DNA of 64,000 nt from Apus apus (taxonomy: Eukaryota > Chordata > Aves > Apodiformes > Apodidae). The translations under genes were made by a program, and so were the position numbers. Shown here piece after piece: positions 12,441 to 23,100 of the stretch (position 1 is its first letter; each line of letters opens with the position of its first letter). Location of the stretch: assembly GCF_020740795.1 (NCBI RefSeq), contig NC_067283.1, forward strand, positions 2,755,659 through 2,819,658, written 5' to 3'. The notes below the pieces were generated by a model that was given only the letters and a program-made list of their open reading frames with translations, was not told the DNA's origin and did not search any database.

Positions 12441-14659
12441 TACCAGATGTAAAGCGTGTGATGCTTCCATGAGAAGGGCACTGAGTGTTGAGGAGAAGAA
12501 ATTCTTCTCCATCTATTATTTGCCTGTTTTAGCCATGTAAGAGCTCTGTTTTCCCAGATATGGCTATAAATCACTGCAAAATATTTTTGCCTTAAGAAGC
12601 AGTTGACCTTCTAGTTGTTTGGGATGTGTTGTCTCTCTGATGAATCACTGCCTACAGTTCCTTCAGGCCTGGAGCTGAAACTGCTTAGGAAAGCCTGGCC
12701 TCTCAAAAGCAAGAAAATTCTGCAGAATCTGGGAGAAACTGATGGGTCAGGCTGAGCAAATGATGGGAAAGCACTTGTGAGGAAGCCTGTCTTGCCAAAA
12801 CACCTCCCTCTTTGCTCCTCCCAGTAAACGACAGGCACATCCACTCACAACCCCTGCCCATAGAGTCTTCAGGAAACAAATCCTGCACAGAAATGTCCTT
12901 TTTCTCTGTTGCTCTGGCAGATGTGGTGTCTTTGCAATTTCTTCAGCATGAGCAGGACCAGCTGCTACCAAGAGACAGAGAAGCCCACAAGGAAGGTCAA
13001 AAGTCAGAAGCACTTTATCCTCATAGGTCATATCCTCTGCAGAGCTTCAGAAAACAACCCAAAGAAAGAAAACCTTTATTAAATAACGATTTTCATTGTC
13101 CTTTAATTGGTCCTTTAAACCAGTAAGGTCCAAGGAATGAGGTGAACTTATCTTTGCTGTTGGCTGCTGGGTTGGTACCAGGCTTGACTTGGATGCAGAT
13201 GTCCCCATGGGTGGCTGAGCTTGCTGGTGGTGGTTCTAGCCACAGTCATGCAGGAACAAACCCTGCTGTGAGTCTTCCTCACTATCAGCCTTCCTCCCTC
13301 CCTGCCAGGCTCACTCGAGGTCTCCAACCCACAGGCAACCATGCACTGCCCTGCTGGCTCAGGTGACTGTCACCAGTTGGGATTAAGTGGGTGAGGAGCA
13401 CCCTTTGTCCACAGGTCACCCCCAAATTGCTGCTTCTGGAGAGCGTGGTGGGGACACTGTCCACAGAGGGAGGGCAGAGCCAGAGGGTGACAGGGCCCCT
13501 GAGTCTCATGCTCAATGGGAGGAATGGCAGAAGCAGCCTCCACCTGCCTGTATCTGGGGAACACATGGAGCAACTGCAAAAAAACCCAACACCCTCATTT
13601 ATTTAAAAAAAAGGCTGAATCTCTGGGACCACAAGACCCACCTTTTTCATCAGCTGCTTCACACTGCAGACTTTATCCCTGTCAACAGCATCTCACTAGC
13701 TCCTAATTACTCCCCCCAGGGAAAAGCTAATTAACAGCTTCACCTTCATTTTCAGTCCTGCTAGCCCAGATCAGCCCCGTTGGTGTACAGACTCACTCCT
13801 TGCAAACTCAGCTGTCACTCTATTTCTGCCTCCAGCCCCTTGTGCTTGCCATTTCCACCCATCTTCACTGACCTTTGCACTGCCCAGGCCAGTCACAATC
13901 CATGTTTTTCTCCCCAGGTTTGCAGGATATTTGTCCCCAGGCCAGAAGTGCTGCCATGGTTTGCCACAGCCCCGTGTCCCAGCTGCCTGGGACTGACCTC
14001 CTGGAGCACAGCTTGGGGAGTATTTCATGTGCAGGGCTTGGGTGGAATAACTGCAGCTCACATGGGTTGGTGGATGAGAGTTCGTGCTTAGCAACCCCAG
14101 GAAGAGCTGGAGAAAACGAGTTAATTATAACAGCATCAACCCTCAGGGCTGGCTGGGCAGAGCCAGCAGTTTTCCCTGCTTTATCCTAGTGCCAGGGAGT
14201 TAGGGATGAAGAACTGCCAAGGATGAGCCCTGCTGGGTGGGAGACTCAGGTGGTCCTGCTGCCACAGCAGCCAGCAAGCCCCAGACGTGGCAGGGTTTTG
14301 GGTGATGGGAGAGCAAAAAAGCTGGTGGGAGCAAGAAGCTGCCAGCAGCTTGTGCAACTGCTCAGGGGCTGGTGAGGAACTGTGAGAGATTCCCGGTCCT
14401 TTTTCAGCATTTTCTTAGCTGGGAGAAGGGTTTCTGAGCTGCCCAACACACCTGCCTGGATGAGAGGTGTTCCAGCCCAGGGAGGGATTTCAGGGGATGA
14501 CCCTTTGGGATAGGGTTTAGCCAGGGAGGTTGTGTCTTGTTGCCCTGCCACCCTGTGCCACCAGGTCTCCTTCCACAAGTGCTGCTAGAGGTGACAAAGC
14601 TGGTGGGGGATCAGGCTGATGTGGGTGCAATGTCATGAACTGTAGCTTCCCTGGACTCA
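12441..14659. other. Intergenic, no gene seen
   Basis: No recognisable coding exon, RNA gene or full repeat copy. Frames of about 100 codons on both strands show no protein-like composition or family motif. Confidence 0.5.
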
Positions 14660-15254
14660 CCGTAACTAAAGCCAGCTGTGTCCTGGGCTGCATCAAAAGA
14701 CCTGTGGCCAGCAGGTCAAGGGAGGGGATTCTCCTCTTTTACTTGGCTCTCAGGAGACCCCACCTGCAGTGCTGTGTCCAGTTCTGGAGCCCCCAACATA
14801 AGAGGGACATGGAGCTGCTGGAGAGAGTCCAGAGGAGGCCACAAAGATGCTCAGAGGGCTGGAGCAGCTCTGTTCTGGAGACAGGCTGGGAGAGTTGGGG
14901 TGTTCAGCCTGGAGAAGAGAAGGCTCCAGGGAGACCTGAGAGCAGCTTCCAGTGCCTGAAGGGGCTCCAGGAAAGCTGGGGAGGGGCTTGGGACAAGGGC
15001 AGGGAGGGATGGGAGCAGGGGGAAGGGTTTCCAGCTGGAAGAGGGAGCTGGAGATGAGATGTGAGGGAGAAATTCTGTGCTGTGAAGGTGTGGAGACCCT
15101 GGCCCAGGTTGCCCAGAGAGGCTGTGGCTGCCCCATCCCTGGCAGTGTTGAAGGGCAGGCTGGATGGGGCTTGGAGCAGCCTGGGCTTGGAGCAGCCATG
15201 CAGGGGGGTTGGAACTAGTCCTTTCCAACCCAAACCATTCTGTGATCCTATGAT
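14660..15254 (+). repeat. CR1 retroposon, longer 3' fragment
   Basis: Includes the end of the CR1 reverse-transcriptase ORF region ('GGAGACCCCACCTGCAGTGC', 'AGAGTCCAGAGGAGGCCACA') followed by the 3' UTR and a short octamer-like end (TCTGTGATCCTATGATG). 5'-truncated; left boundary approximate. Frames are broken by stops and shifts. Confidence 0.88.
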
Positions 15255-17040
15255 GATAACCTGGAGAGCCTTAGGTACAGACACTCATCTCCACCAGCAC
15301 TAGGTGGATGGAGTGGGTCCTCCCAGGACCTCTTGGAGTCCATGGGGAGAAAAGGCACTTCTCAGGGGCAGGTGATGTGATCCAGTTTACACAGAAGCTT
15401 CAGGGTGAAACAAGGCATCCTGGAAGTGCTTTTTCATATCCATCACTTTTAAAGGTGTGGAGATGAAAACTCAGGTCTGAACGTCTCCATTTGGGTAGAT
15501 GAATTCCATACAGGAGAGGGCTGTTTTCCTAGCATAAATTTAATTTACCCCACAGACTCTGGCAGAAGTCAACAGAGCATCACTGAGAACTTCCTTCTCA
15601 AAATTCCTGACAACCCTGCGAGCACCAAGGCTGCTTCCTCACCTCCAAAGCACAGACACAAAGAAGAGAGCTGAGGCCACAGACTTCTTTCATGGTGCTT
15701 TTCCTTTTCATTCAGCTGCTGAGCTGAGGCTGTGGCTTCAGAGGGCAGGAAGGAGAGGACCTGTGACCATATCCAGGAGCTTTAAACACAGCAAAGCCCA
15801 CGTAATGCCACGCTCGCTGCTTGAAGCACAGCAGGCCAGACACAAACCCTGTTCCCCAGGCAGACACCAGGGAAGATGACATGACTCAGTCCCACAGCAT
15901 TAGTCCTACAGGGAATATTGCTCTTAGGAGCAAAAGCAGGAGGATTTGATCCTGCCAGAGATGGGTCATGCTCTGCTAGTGAGTTTTAAAGTCATTGTCA
16001 CTTCAGCCAAACACTGCTGAGGGGTGGATGTGGAGCACAGGGAAGAATCACCCCAATTAATCTCTCAGAAAGCTCTGGGAATCACGTTGTCCCTCCAAAG
16101 AGGTTCCAGGTCCCCTACTTTTAGTTAAGACAGGCACACTCAGCAAGGGCAGGCACAAACCTCCCCTGGGCTCAGCTTTGAGGGTCTCAACCACACCAGG
16201 GCTTTCCTCAAACCATCCCCTGAGCCAACTGAATGCACTGAACTGTCAGATTTGTGCTTGCTGCCCACTGAGACATTTAAATACTACTTTCCTGGCAGCA
16301 AAACTCTGTGCTAAAAGAAACCCACCTCAAAAAAAAAAAGTGAATAAAAGCTGTAGGAAGTGGAAAATAAAATACAGGCTCAAATTGGCTCCCTGCTTCT
16401 TTCCCGTTTCCGTTTTTCTTTCCATTTCCACCCTGTAAAATATGCCCTGTGAGTTCTGACACAGCACCTGCCACGGTCAGGAGGCAGCAGGGTGCTGGTG
16501 GTGGGGCCACCACCTGCCTCTGCGTCTTGGTGGGGGCAGCAGGGATGTGACAGCAGCAGGCAAAGAAGAGCCAAGGCTTGGATCCAGCTGCAGGTCCAGG
16601 GTGCCTGTTGGATCCTGGAGTCCTGGCCCAGCTGTGCTTCCAGATACGTGACTTTCCCCCTTCTCCCAAACCTCTAAAAAACAAAGCACAGCTCCTGCTC
16701 CAGGCACATTCCAGCTTCCAAGGAGAGGAGAAAAAAACCCAACCCACCAGCTCCCTGCATCTTCAGCTCTGCTTTAGAGGAAGGCAGGTTTCCTCAGCCC
16801 CTTTATTTTACAGACACAAGCGCCAGCAGCCAGCCAGGCAGCCTCCACACGCCAAGGTCACCTTGACTCGCGTCCAGCCGCCTGCTTTTCTTTCCCCACC
16901 TGCTCTGCCTGACAAGAGCGGCCTCCAGGCAGGGCCAGAGCTGAACTCAGGGCCCAGCACAGCACAGTGTCCCCCAGCAGATCTGTCTCCCCACACAGGG
17001 GGAGAAGTGATAAGGTTATCACCGCTGGGGCAGGCGGGGA
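15255..17040. other. Intergenic, no gene seen
   Basis: Unique-looking sequence between two CR1 copies. No exon with paired splice sites or known protein similarity could be recognised. Confidence 0.5.
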
Positions 17041-17615
17041 AAGCCTGGTCCTGGCCCAAGGACCTGGCTGAACGTGCTGCCCTTGCTGGGGAGGCTGCAG
17101 CTCCAGTGCTGGGCTCAGTTCTGGGCCTCCTCGCCACAAGCAGAAAGGAGGTGGCAGTGCTGGAGAATGTCCAAAGAAAGGGCAAGGATGAAGGGTTTGG
17201 AGGAGATGTCTTCGAGGAGCGGCTGAAGGAGTTTAGGGGTGTTCAGCCCGGAGAAAAGGAGGCTGAGGGGAGACCTCACCACTCTCTACAACTTCCTTAA
17301 AGGAGGCTGTGAAGAGGTGGGGATCAGGCTGTTCAATGGAGTTACAAGTGATAGGACAAGAGGTAACGGCCTCGAGGTGCACCAGGGGAGGTTTAGATTG
17401 GATCTTAGGAAGAAATGATTCACTGGAAGGGTTGTCAGGCCTTGGAACAGGCTGCCCAGGGCAGTGGTGGAGTCACCATCCCTGGAGGGAGTTAAGAGTC
17501 AGATACACATAGTACTTAGAGACATGGTTTAGTGAAGGACTTGTCAGTGTTAGCTTGATGGTTGGACTCGGTGGTCTTGAAGGTCTTTCCTGACCAAGGT
17601 GTTTCTGTGACTTGC
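17041..17615 (+). repeat. CR1-like retroposon fragment
   Basis: Degenerate CR1 order is visible: the 'TGGAGAATGTCCAAAGAAAG' region, then 'GAGAAAAGGAGGCTGAGGGG', then 'AGGTTTAGATTGGATCTTAG', and a 3' end with 'GGTCTTTCCTGACCAAGGTG'. The divergence from the other CR1s in the window suggests an older or different subfamily. Confidence 0.8.
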
Positions 17616-17650
17616 AGCTCCCAAATCAATGAGCCCCTTTGCTCAGGGTC

Positions 17651-17865
17651 TTAGGTTTGGTGTGTTTGGTGGGGTTTTAGGTTCAGTGGGTTTTAGGTTT
17701 GGTGGGTTTGGTGAGTTTTAGGTTTGGTGGGTTTTAGGTTTGGTGGGTTTGGTGGGCTTTAGGTTCAGTGGATTTTAGGTTTGATGGGTTTTAGGTTGGG
17801 TGTGTTGGGTGGGTTTTAGGTTCAGTGGGTTTTAGGTTGGGTGGGTTTTAGGTTCAGTGGGTTTG
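17651..17865. repeat. GGTTTTAGGTT-type tandem repeat (minisatellite)
   Basis: About 215 bases built from imperfect units such as GGTTTGGTGGGTTTTA and GGTTCAGTGGGTTTTA. The + strand is purine-and-T rich, with G-runs of two to four. It lies immediately downstream of a CR1 3' end. Confidence 0.9.
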
Positions 17866-18584
17866 CCCCAGGGCTCAGCAGCAGGATGTTCTGTCCTGGT
17901 GAGCTCTGATGGCTCCTTTGAGCTGGGTTCCTTGGTCCCAGCCGAGTCCCAGCCCTGCAGAGCTGCAGATGGGCTGGTGTTGGCAGCAGCAGGGGCAGGG
18001 GCCCTTGAGCCCAGTTGCAGCAACTGGAGAAAAGCAGTCACAAATGGCAGGCGTGACTCATGCAGCCACTTCTGGAACTGTGGGATGAATTCCAGTGCAA
18101 TGAGTAACTCCGGGACAACCCGGGCCCTTCAGAGCCACTTCCCATGGTGCCAAAGATCATTAAAAAGGCAAGAGAACAGCACCTTAACTCCACGCTTTAG
18201 ACAAGGGGATTTTACTTTCATGTGATGCTGCTTGGTAGAAATTCCCACGGTTGAACACTGTGACTCGTTCTAAAACAGCTACTGGCTGATTTTTCCAGGA
18301 GTGTTAAATGAGGATTGGGGCAGGTCCTACAGAAACAGAACTATCAGAGCTTTAAAATAAAGTAGAAAACAGGAACCTTTGGAGCAGCAGCATTTTCCAG
18401 CATGGAGAATGGGTACATACGTGGTGTCCGTGGTCTCCAGGGGATTAAAGGCTCAGCGGGGGAAGGAATGACTAAGGGTGCAGGAATGCTGAGAGCAGCC
18501 ACAACAGGGAAGAGGTGCTCCAGGCAGCAACCAAGGCTTGGGACAACAAACCTGCGGGGAGGGGGGCGGTTATTTCAGGCTGTT
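17866..18584. other. Intergenic, no gene seen
   Basis: Short unique segment between the tandem repeat and the CR1 cluster upstream of IBA57. Nothing recognisable. Confidence 0.5.
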
Positions 18585-19019
18585 TCATAGAATCATAGAA
18601 GGGTTTGGGTTGGAAGGGACCTTAAAGATTACCCAGTTCCAACCCCCCTGCATGGGCAGGGACACCTCCCACCAGCCCAGGTTGCTCCAAGTCCCATCCA
18701 AGCTGGTCTTGGATACTTCCAGGGATGGGGCAGCCACAGCTTCTCTGAGGAACCCAGACAAGTGTCTCACCACCCTCACATGAAGTTCTTCCTCATAGTT
18801 AACCTAGATCTCCCCTCTTCCAGCTGGAAACCCTTCCCCCTGCTCCCATCCCTCCCTGCCCTTGTCCCAAGCCCCTCCCCAGCTTTCCTGGAGCCCCTTC
18901 AGGCACTGGAAGGTGCTCTCAGGTCTCCCTGGAGCCTTCTCTTCTCCAGGCTGAACACCCCAACTCTCTCAGCCTGTCTCCAGAGCAGAGCTGCTCCAAG
19001 CCCTCTCAGCATCGTTGTG
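18585..19019 (-). repeat. CR1 retroposon, inverted
   Basis: Begins with CATAGAATCATAGAA (reverse-complement octamers) and continues with the reversed 3' UTR and the end of the CR1 ORF ('CTTCTCTTCTCCAGGCTGAA'). 5'-truncated at about 19019. Confidence 0.92.
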
Positions 19020-19026
19020 ACTCCCA

Positions 19027-19520
19027 TTTCATAGAATCATAGAATCATAGAATCCTGGGGTTGGAAGGGACCTCGAAAGATCATCTAGTCCAACCCCCCT
19101 GCCAGAGCAGGATCACCCAGAGCACATCACACAGGAAGGTGTCCAGGGGGGTTTGAATGTCTCCAGAGAAGGAGACTCCACAGCCTCTCTGGGCAGCCTG
19201 TCCCAGGGCTCTGTCACTCTCACAGTAAAAAAAAAATTTCTGATATTCACCTTAAACCTCCTATGCTCCAATTTGTATCCATTACTCCTTGTCCTATCAC
19301 TGGTCATCACTGAGAAAAGCTTAACTCCATCTCTCTGACACTCACCCTTTACGTATTTGTAAACATTGATGAGGTCACCCCTCAGTCTCCTTTTCTCCAA
19401 GCTAAAGAGACCCAGCTCCCTCAGCCTTTCATCAGGGAGATGTTCCACTCCCTTAATCATCTTTGTGGCTCTGCGCTGGACTCTCTCAAGCACTTCCCTG
19501 TCCTTCTTGAACTGAGGGGC
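19027..19520 (-). repeat. CR1 retroposon with remnant reverse-transcriptase C-terminus
   Basis: Starts with three reversed octamers (CATAGAATCATAGAATCATAG). The minus strand still reads an open frame matching the CR1 ORF2 C-terminal motif [13 protein letters not shown] (within 19113-19559). Only the end of the polymerase is present, so it is non-functional. It is close in sequence to the copy at 61.93-62.37 kb. Confidence 0.92.
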
Positions 19521-19594
19521 CCTCCTCCTTGTTGTTTCCCTCCCTCCACAGCAGGGCACCCCGGGGTGCTGCTCCCGGGCACCCCCAGGCTGGG

Positions 19595-19795
19595 AGGGAC
19601 AGATCTCGGTTAAATATGAGGAAATTATTCACTGTGAGGGTGGTGAGACCCTGGCCCAGGCTGCCCAGGGAAGCTGTGGCTGCCCCATCCCTGGCAGTGT
19701 TGAAGGGCAGGTTGGATGGGGCTTGGAGCAGCCTGGGCTGGCGGGAGGTGTCCCTGCCCACGCAGGGGGTTGGGACTGGGTGGGCTCTCGGGTCT
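19595..19795 (+). repeat. CR1 3' fragment next to the IBA57 start
   Basis: Carries the 'CCCATCCCTGGCAGTGTTGA' and 'GGAGCAGCCTGGGCTGGCGG' blocks of the CR1 3' UTR, but the octamer tail is lost. It ends only about 70 bases before the IBA57 ATG, so it lies in or next to the gene's promoter or 5' UTR. Confidence 0.85.
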
Positions 19796-19863
19796 CCTCA
19801 CACCCCGAGCAGCCGCTCCCGCTCCCGCCAGCAGGTGCCGCCCTCCCCGCCGACACACACAAG
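19796..19863 (+). promoter_or_regulatory. IBA57: Proximal promoter / 5' UTR of IBA57
   Basis: GC-rich, CpG-containing stretch squeezed between a CR1 fragment and the start codon. No TATA box is seen, which fits a housekeeping CpG-island promoter. The ATG lies in AAGATGG context, typical of vertebrate mitochondrial genes. The transcription start cannot be placed from sequence alone. Confidence 0.4.
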
Positions 19864-20189
19864 ATGGCGGCGGCGGCGGCGGTGGCGGCGGGCGGCGGGT
19901 CCCGCTGCGCAGCGCCGGCCGCCATGCTGGTGAGGGCGAGCGGAGCGGGGCCGGGCGGGCGGCGGGGGCTGGGGCGGGGCGGGGCGGGCGGCGGGCCCGG
20001 CTGGTTCCCGCTGCGGCGGGCGCTGCTGGCGGTGCGGGGCGGGGAGGCGGCCGCGCTGCTGCAGGGGCTGCTCACGCAGGACGTCACGCGCCTCCTGCCG
20101 CCGCCGGGGCCGCCGCCGCCGCCGCGCGCCCTCTACGCGCACGCGCTGAACGCCCAGGGCCGCTGCCTCTATGACCTCATCCTCTACAG
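19864..20189 (+). CDS. IBA57: IBA57 coding exon 1
   Basis: Very GC-rich exon that ends with ...[14 protein letters not shown] and two bases of an Arg codon before donor GTGAGA at 20190. The YAHxLNxQGRxLYDxILY segment is the conserved N-terminal core of the family. Start chosen at the first ATG; the second ATG would shorten the protein by 20 residues and remove most of the presequence. Confidence 0.92.
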
Positions 20190-23100
20190 GTGAGACCCGG
20201 ACGGGGGGGGGGGGAGGGTTGTCATGGAAACGGGCTGTTCCCGCGCCCGCCCGCCGCGCCGCGGGGCCCGCAGGCGCTTCGGGGGGCGGGGGGGGAGGGG
20301 GTTTGTTAAGAGGGGAGGGGGGAAAATGCCGCCGTTCTGCGTGTTCGTCACCCCTGGCTGCCCTTCCCGTCAGGTACCTGCGTGGAGTCACGGAGCTGCG
20401 GGATTGTTTGGGGGGGAAAAGGCCTTTTAGGGTCACCCAGCCCAACCCGTTCCCCCAGCCCTGCCCAGGCCACCCCTGCCCCATGTCCCTCAGCACCATC
20501 TCCAGGGCTTGGAAACCCCTCCAGGGATGGGGACTCCCCCCCTGCCCTGGGCAGCCTGGGCCAGGCCCTGACAACCCTTGCCAGGAGGGAATTGTTCCCC
20601 AGATCCAACCTCAACCTCCCCTGGCACAACTTGAGGCCGGTTCCTCTTGTCCCATCCCTTGTTCCTGGGGAGCAGAGCCCGACCCCCCTGGCTCCAACCT
20701 CCTCTCAGGCAGCTGCAGAGCCAGCAGGTCTCCCCTCAGCCTCCTTTGCTCCAGGCTGGACACCCCCAGCTCCCTCAGCTGCTCCTGCTCAGACTGGTGC
20801 TCCAGCCCCTTCCCCAGCTCCCTTGCCCTTCCCTGGACACGCTTCAGCCCCTCCATGTCCTTCTTGTCCTGAGGGGCTCAAAACCGACCCCAGGATTCCA
20901 GGTGCTCCCTGCCCAGTGTTAGAAATGAATGGTAGTGTTGATTTTGCATTCTAGTGTTAGAAAGGTACGGTTTGGTTTGGTTCACATACATATATTCTAG
21001 TGTTAGGAACATATAGTTTGTTTGACCACATTTATATTAGGACCACATATAGGAATATATAGTTTGAGATATGTTAGGAATATAATTGTTTGTTTGAGAG
21101 ATATCTACACATTCCAGTGACACCTGGAGTGGTTTATGGGCCAAGAAACTGAGGGACTTAATTGGGCTCCATCTGGGGGATCTGAACATGGAGAAGGATT
21201 TATGGCCCAAGATAAGGCCGAACAAAGCTACTTCTATGTTGCTTCTCAGGGCAGGATGACACCAGTAGATTGTTAATTGGGAAGGCAGCCAAGGGGGCAA
21301 GAAAGGTCAAAATTTTACCTTAAAAGGTAAAAAGTAAACTGCTAAAATGGAATGTGTAAACAGGGGCGGGAAACTTATAGGATAATTTGAAGCGTCGGAT
21401 AGGCTGTAAACCCTGGAGTACTCAGCCAGTGGGGAAACAGGGGAGGGAATTTTGCGTCGGGAATAGGGAATATAAACCGTTATTCACCTTGCTATAGGTG
21501 TGCCTACTTGCTTAGGTCACCCATTCTTGCAAGGATGTAAATAAATTGTGCTTCGCTGAAGGATCTGTGTGGGCCTGTTCATTGGCACGACAAACGTTTC
21601 TCACACCAGTGCTGTAAAAGCAGAAAAGTACAATCATGTTAATATTTTTAAAGCAGCACTCAGGTGTGGAGACTATGGGTGCGTTTGGGCCGTATTTGAC
21701 AGAAGCAGTTTGTGCTGTAGTCCCTGGCAGCACGGCATGCCCGGTGGTGTGTGATGATTACACCACCTGACACCTGATGTAGGTTTGGTGTCAGTGAAAA
21801 ACTGGGCTCATGCACTGTTGGGTCAGGCTAGCGGTGTGGTTTAATGGCAGGCACAGGTGAATGAAGCTTTTCCTCCTTCTGAAAGTTGCCTCCCTTTAGA
21901 TCAGCAAGAGAGGTAGAGAAAACTCCACAGCCAGCCCTGTGTCTGTCCCAGAGAGAGGTGAGGACAGTATTTGCTAGGAAAGAGTGGCTGAAAACGTCCA
22001 GGTATTTCACTACGGGGAGCTGAGTGCTGCTCTTGTGTGCACCAGCAGCCTTTGGTGAAATTCCCCACATCTCTGGCTTTGCTCCAGGATCAAGATAAAG
22101 TCTGTTGGCTTCCGCTGCTGCAGGGGTTTGTTTTTCTGACCTTGTAGGTGTTACTTTTTTTAGGCTTCACGACAGTGCAGAAAAAGAGCCCCACATCCTG
22201 CTGGAGTGTGACAGCGGCGTGCTGGATGCCGTACAAAAACATCTGAAACTCTACAAGATCCGGAGGAAAGTAAACATTGCCCCTTGCCTTGACCTCTCTT
22301 TGTGGGCTGCCATCCCTGGGGAGCACGCTGGAGACATTGCCAGTTCCCTCACGAAATGTGCAGACCAGGCTCTGATTTTAACTCCTGACCCCAGAACAGA
22401 AGTCATGGGCTGGAGACTGATTACAAAGAAAGGAGCAAATCCATCAGAGATTATCCCTGGGAGTCATATTGGAAATATTGAGGATTACCACAGGCACAGG
22501 TATAAACAAGGTAAAGTCAAATCCTGTTTTGCACTCTCTGTCGCTGTGTTTTGGGATATGTATGAATTTATGGATTATCACAGTTTCATCTTACTACCAG
22601 AGTCCATATGTTGATATAAGACGGAGGAATGAATTATAAAAGCCACCTTGATATGTCTCAATGTGTTTAACATATTAATAAATACAGGTGGTGTTTGCTA
22701 CTTTGAGGATAAAAGTGATCCTGTAGATGTGATTCTGTCTGGTGGCAGACAGATTGGTTGGCAGAATCAATATTAATAAGCACAGGTATTGTTTTCTACT
22801 TAGAGTTTAAAAGTGGTCTGGTAACTATAATTCTGTCTTGTGGCAGAGTCAGTATCTGGGTAGGGTTTCCTGTTACTAACAGGATGGGGTGGTTGGTCAG
22901 GAATGCTAACAGCAAAAGAAAAGCAGAATTGTTCATTTTCTTAGAGAGAAACTTCTGTGGTTTGAGTAATTTTGATTATTTTGGGATTAAACATAGTCTG
23001 TGTGTTTTCCTTGTTGCTAAGTAAGGAAAAGGAAATACCCTCGTGTACTTTCCTAAAAATGTATGACTGGATTCACAGAGTTATCCCAGAGACCAAGGGG

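Noticed and set aside
19716-20174. Alternative + strand frame in IBA57 exon 1
   Set aside because: Ala/Gly/Arg-rich frame-shifted shadow; the true frame matches the conserved IBA57 core and splices correctly.
19798-20574. Minus-strand open frame of 258 codons across IBA57 exon 1
   Set aside because: Open only because of the extreme GC content; Arg/Pro/Ala-rich with no recognisable domain.
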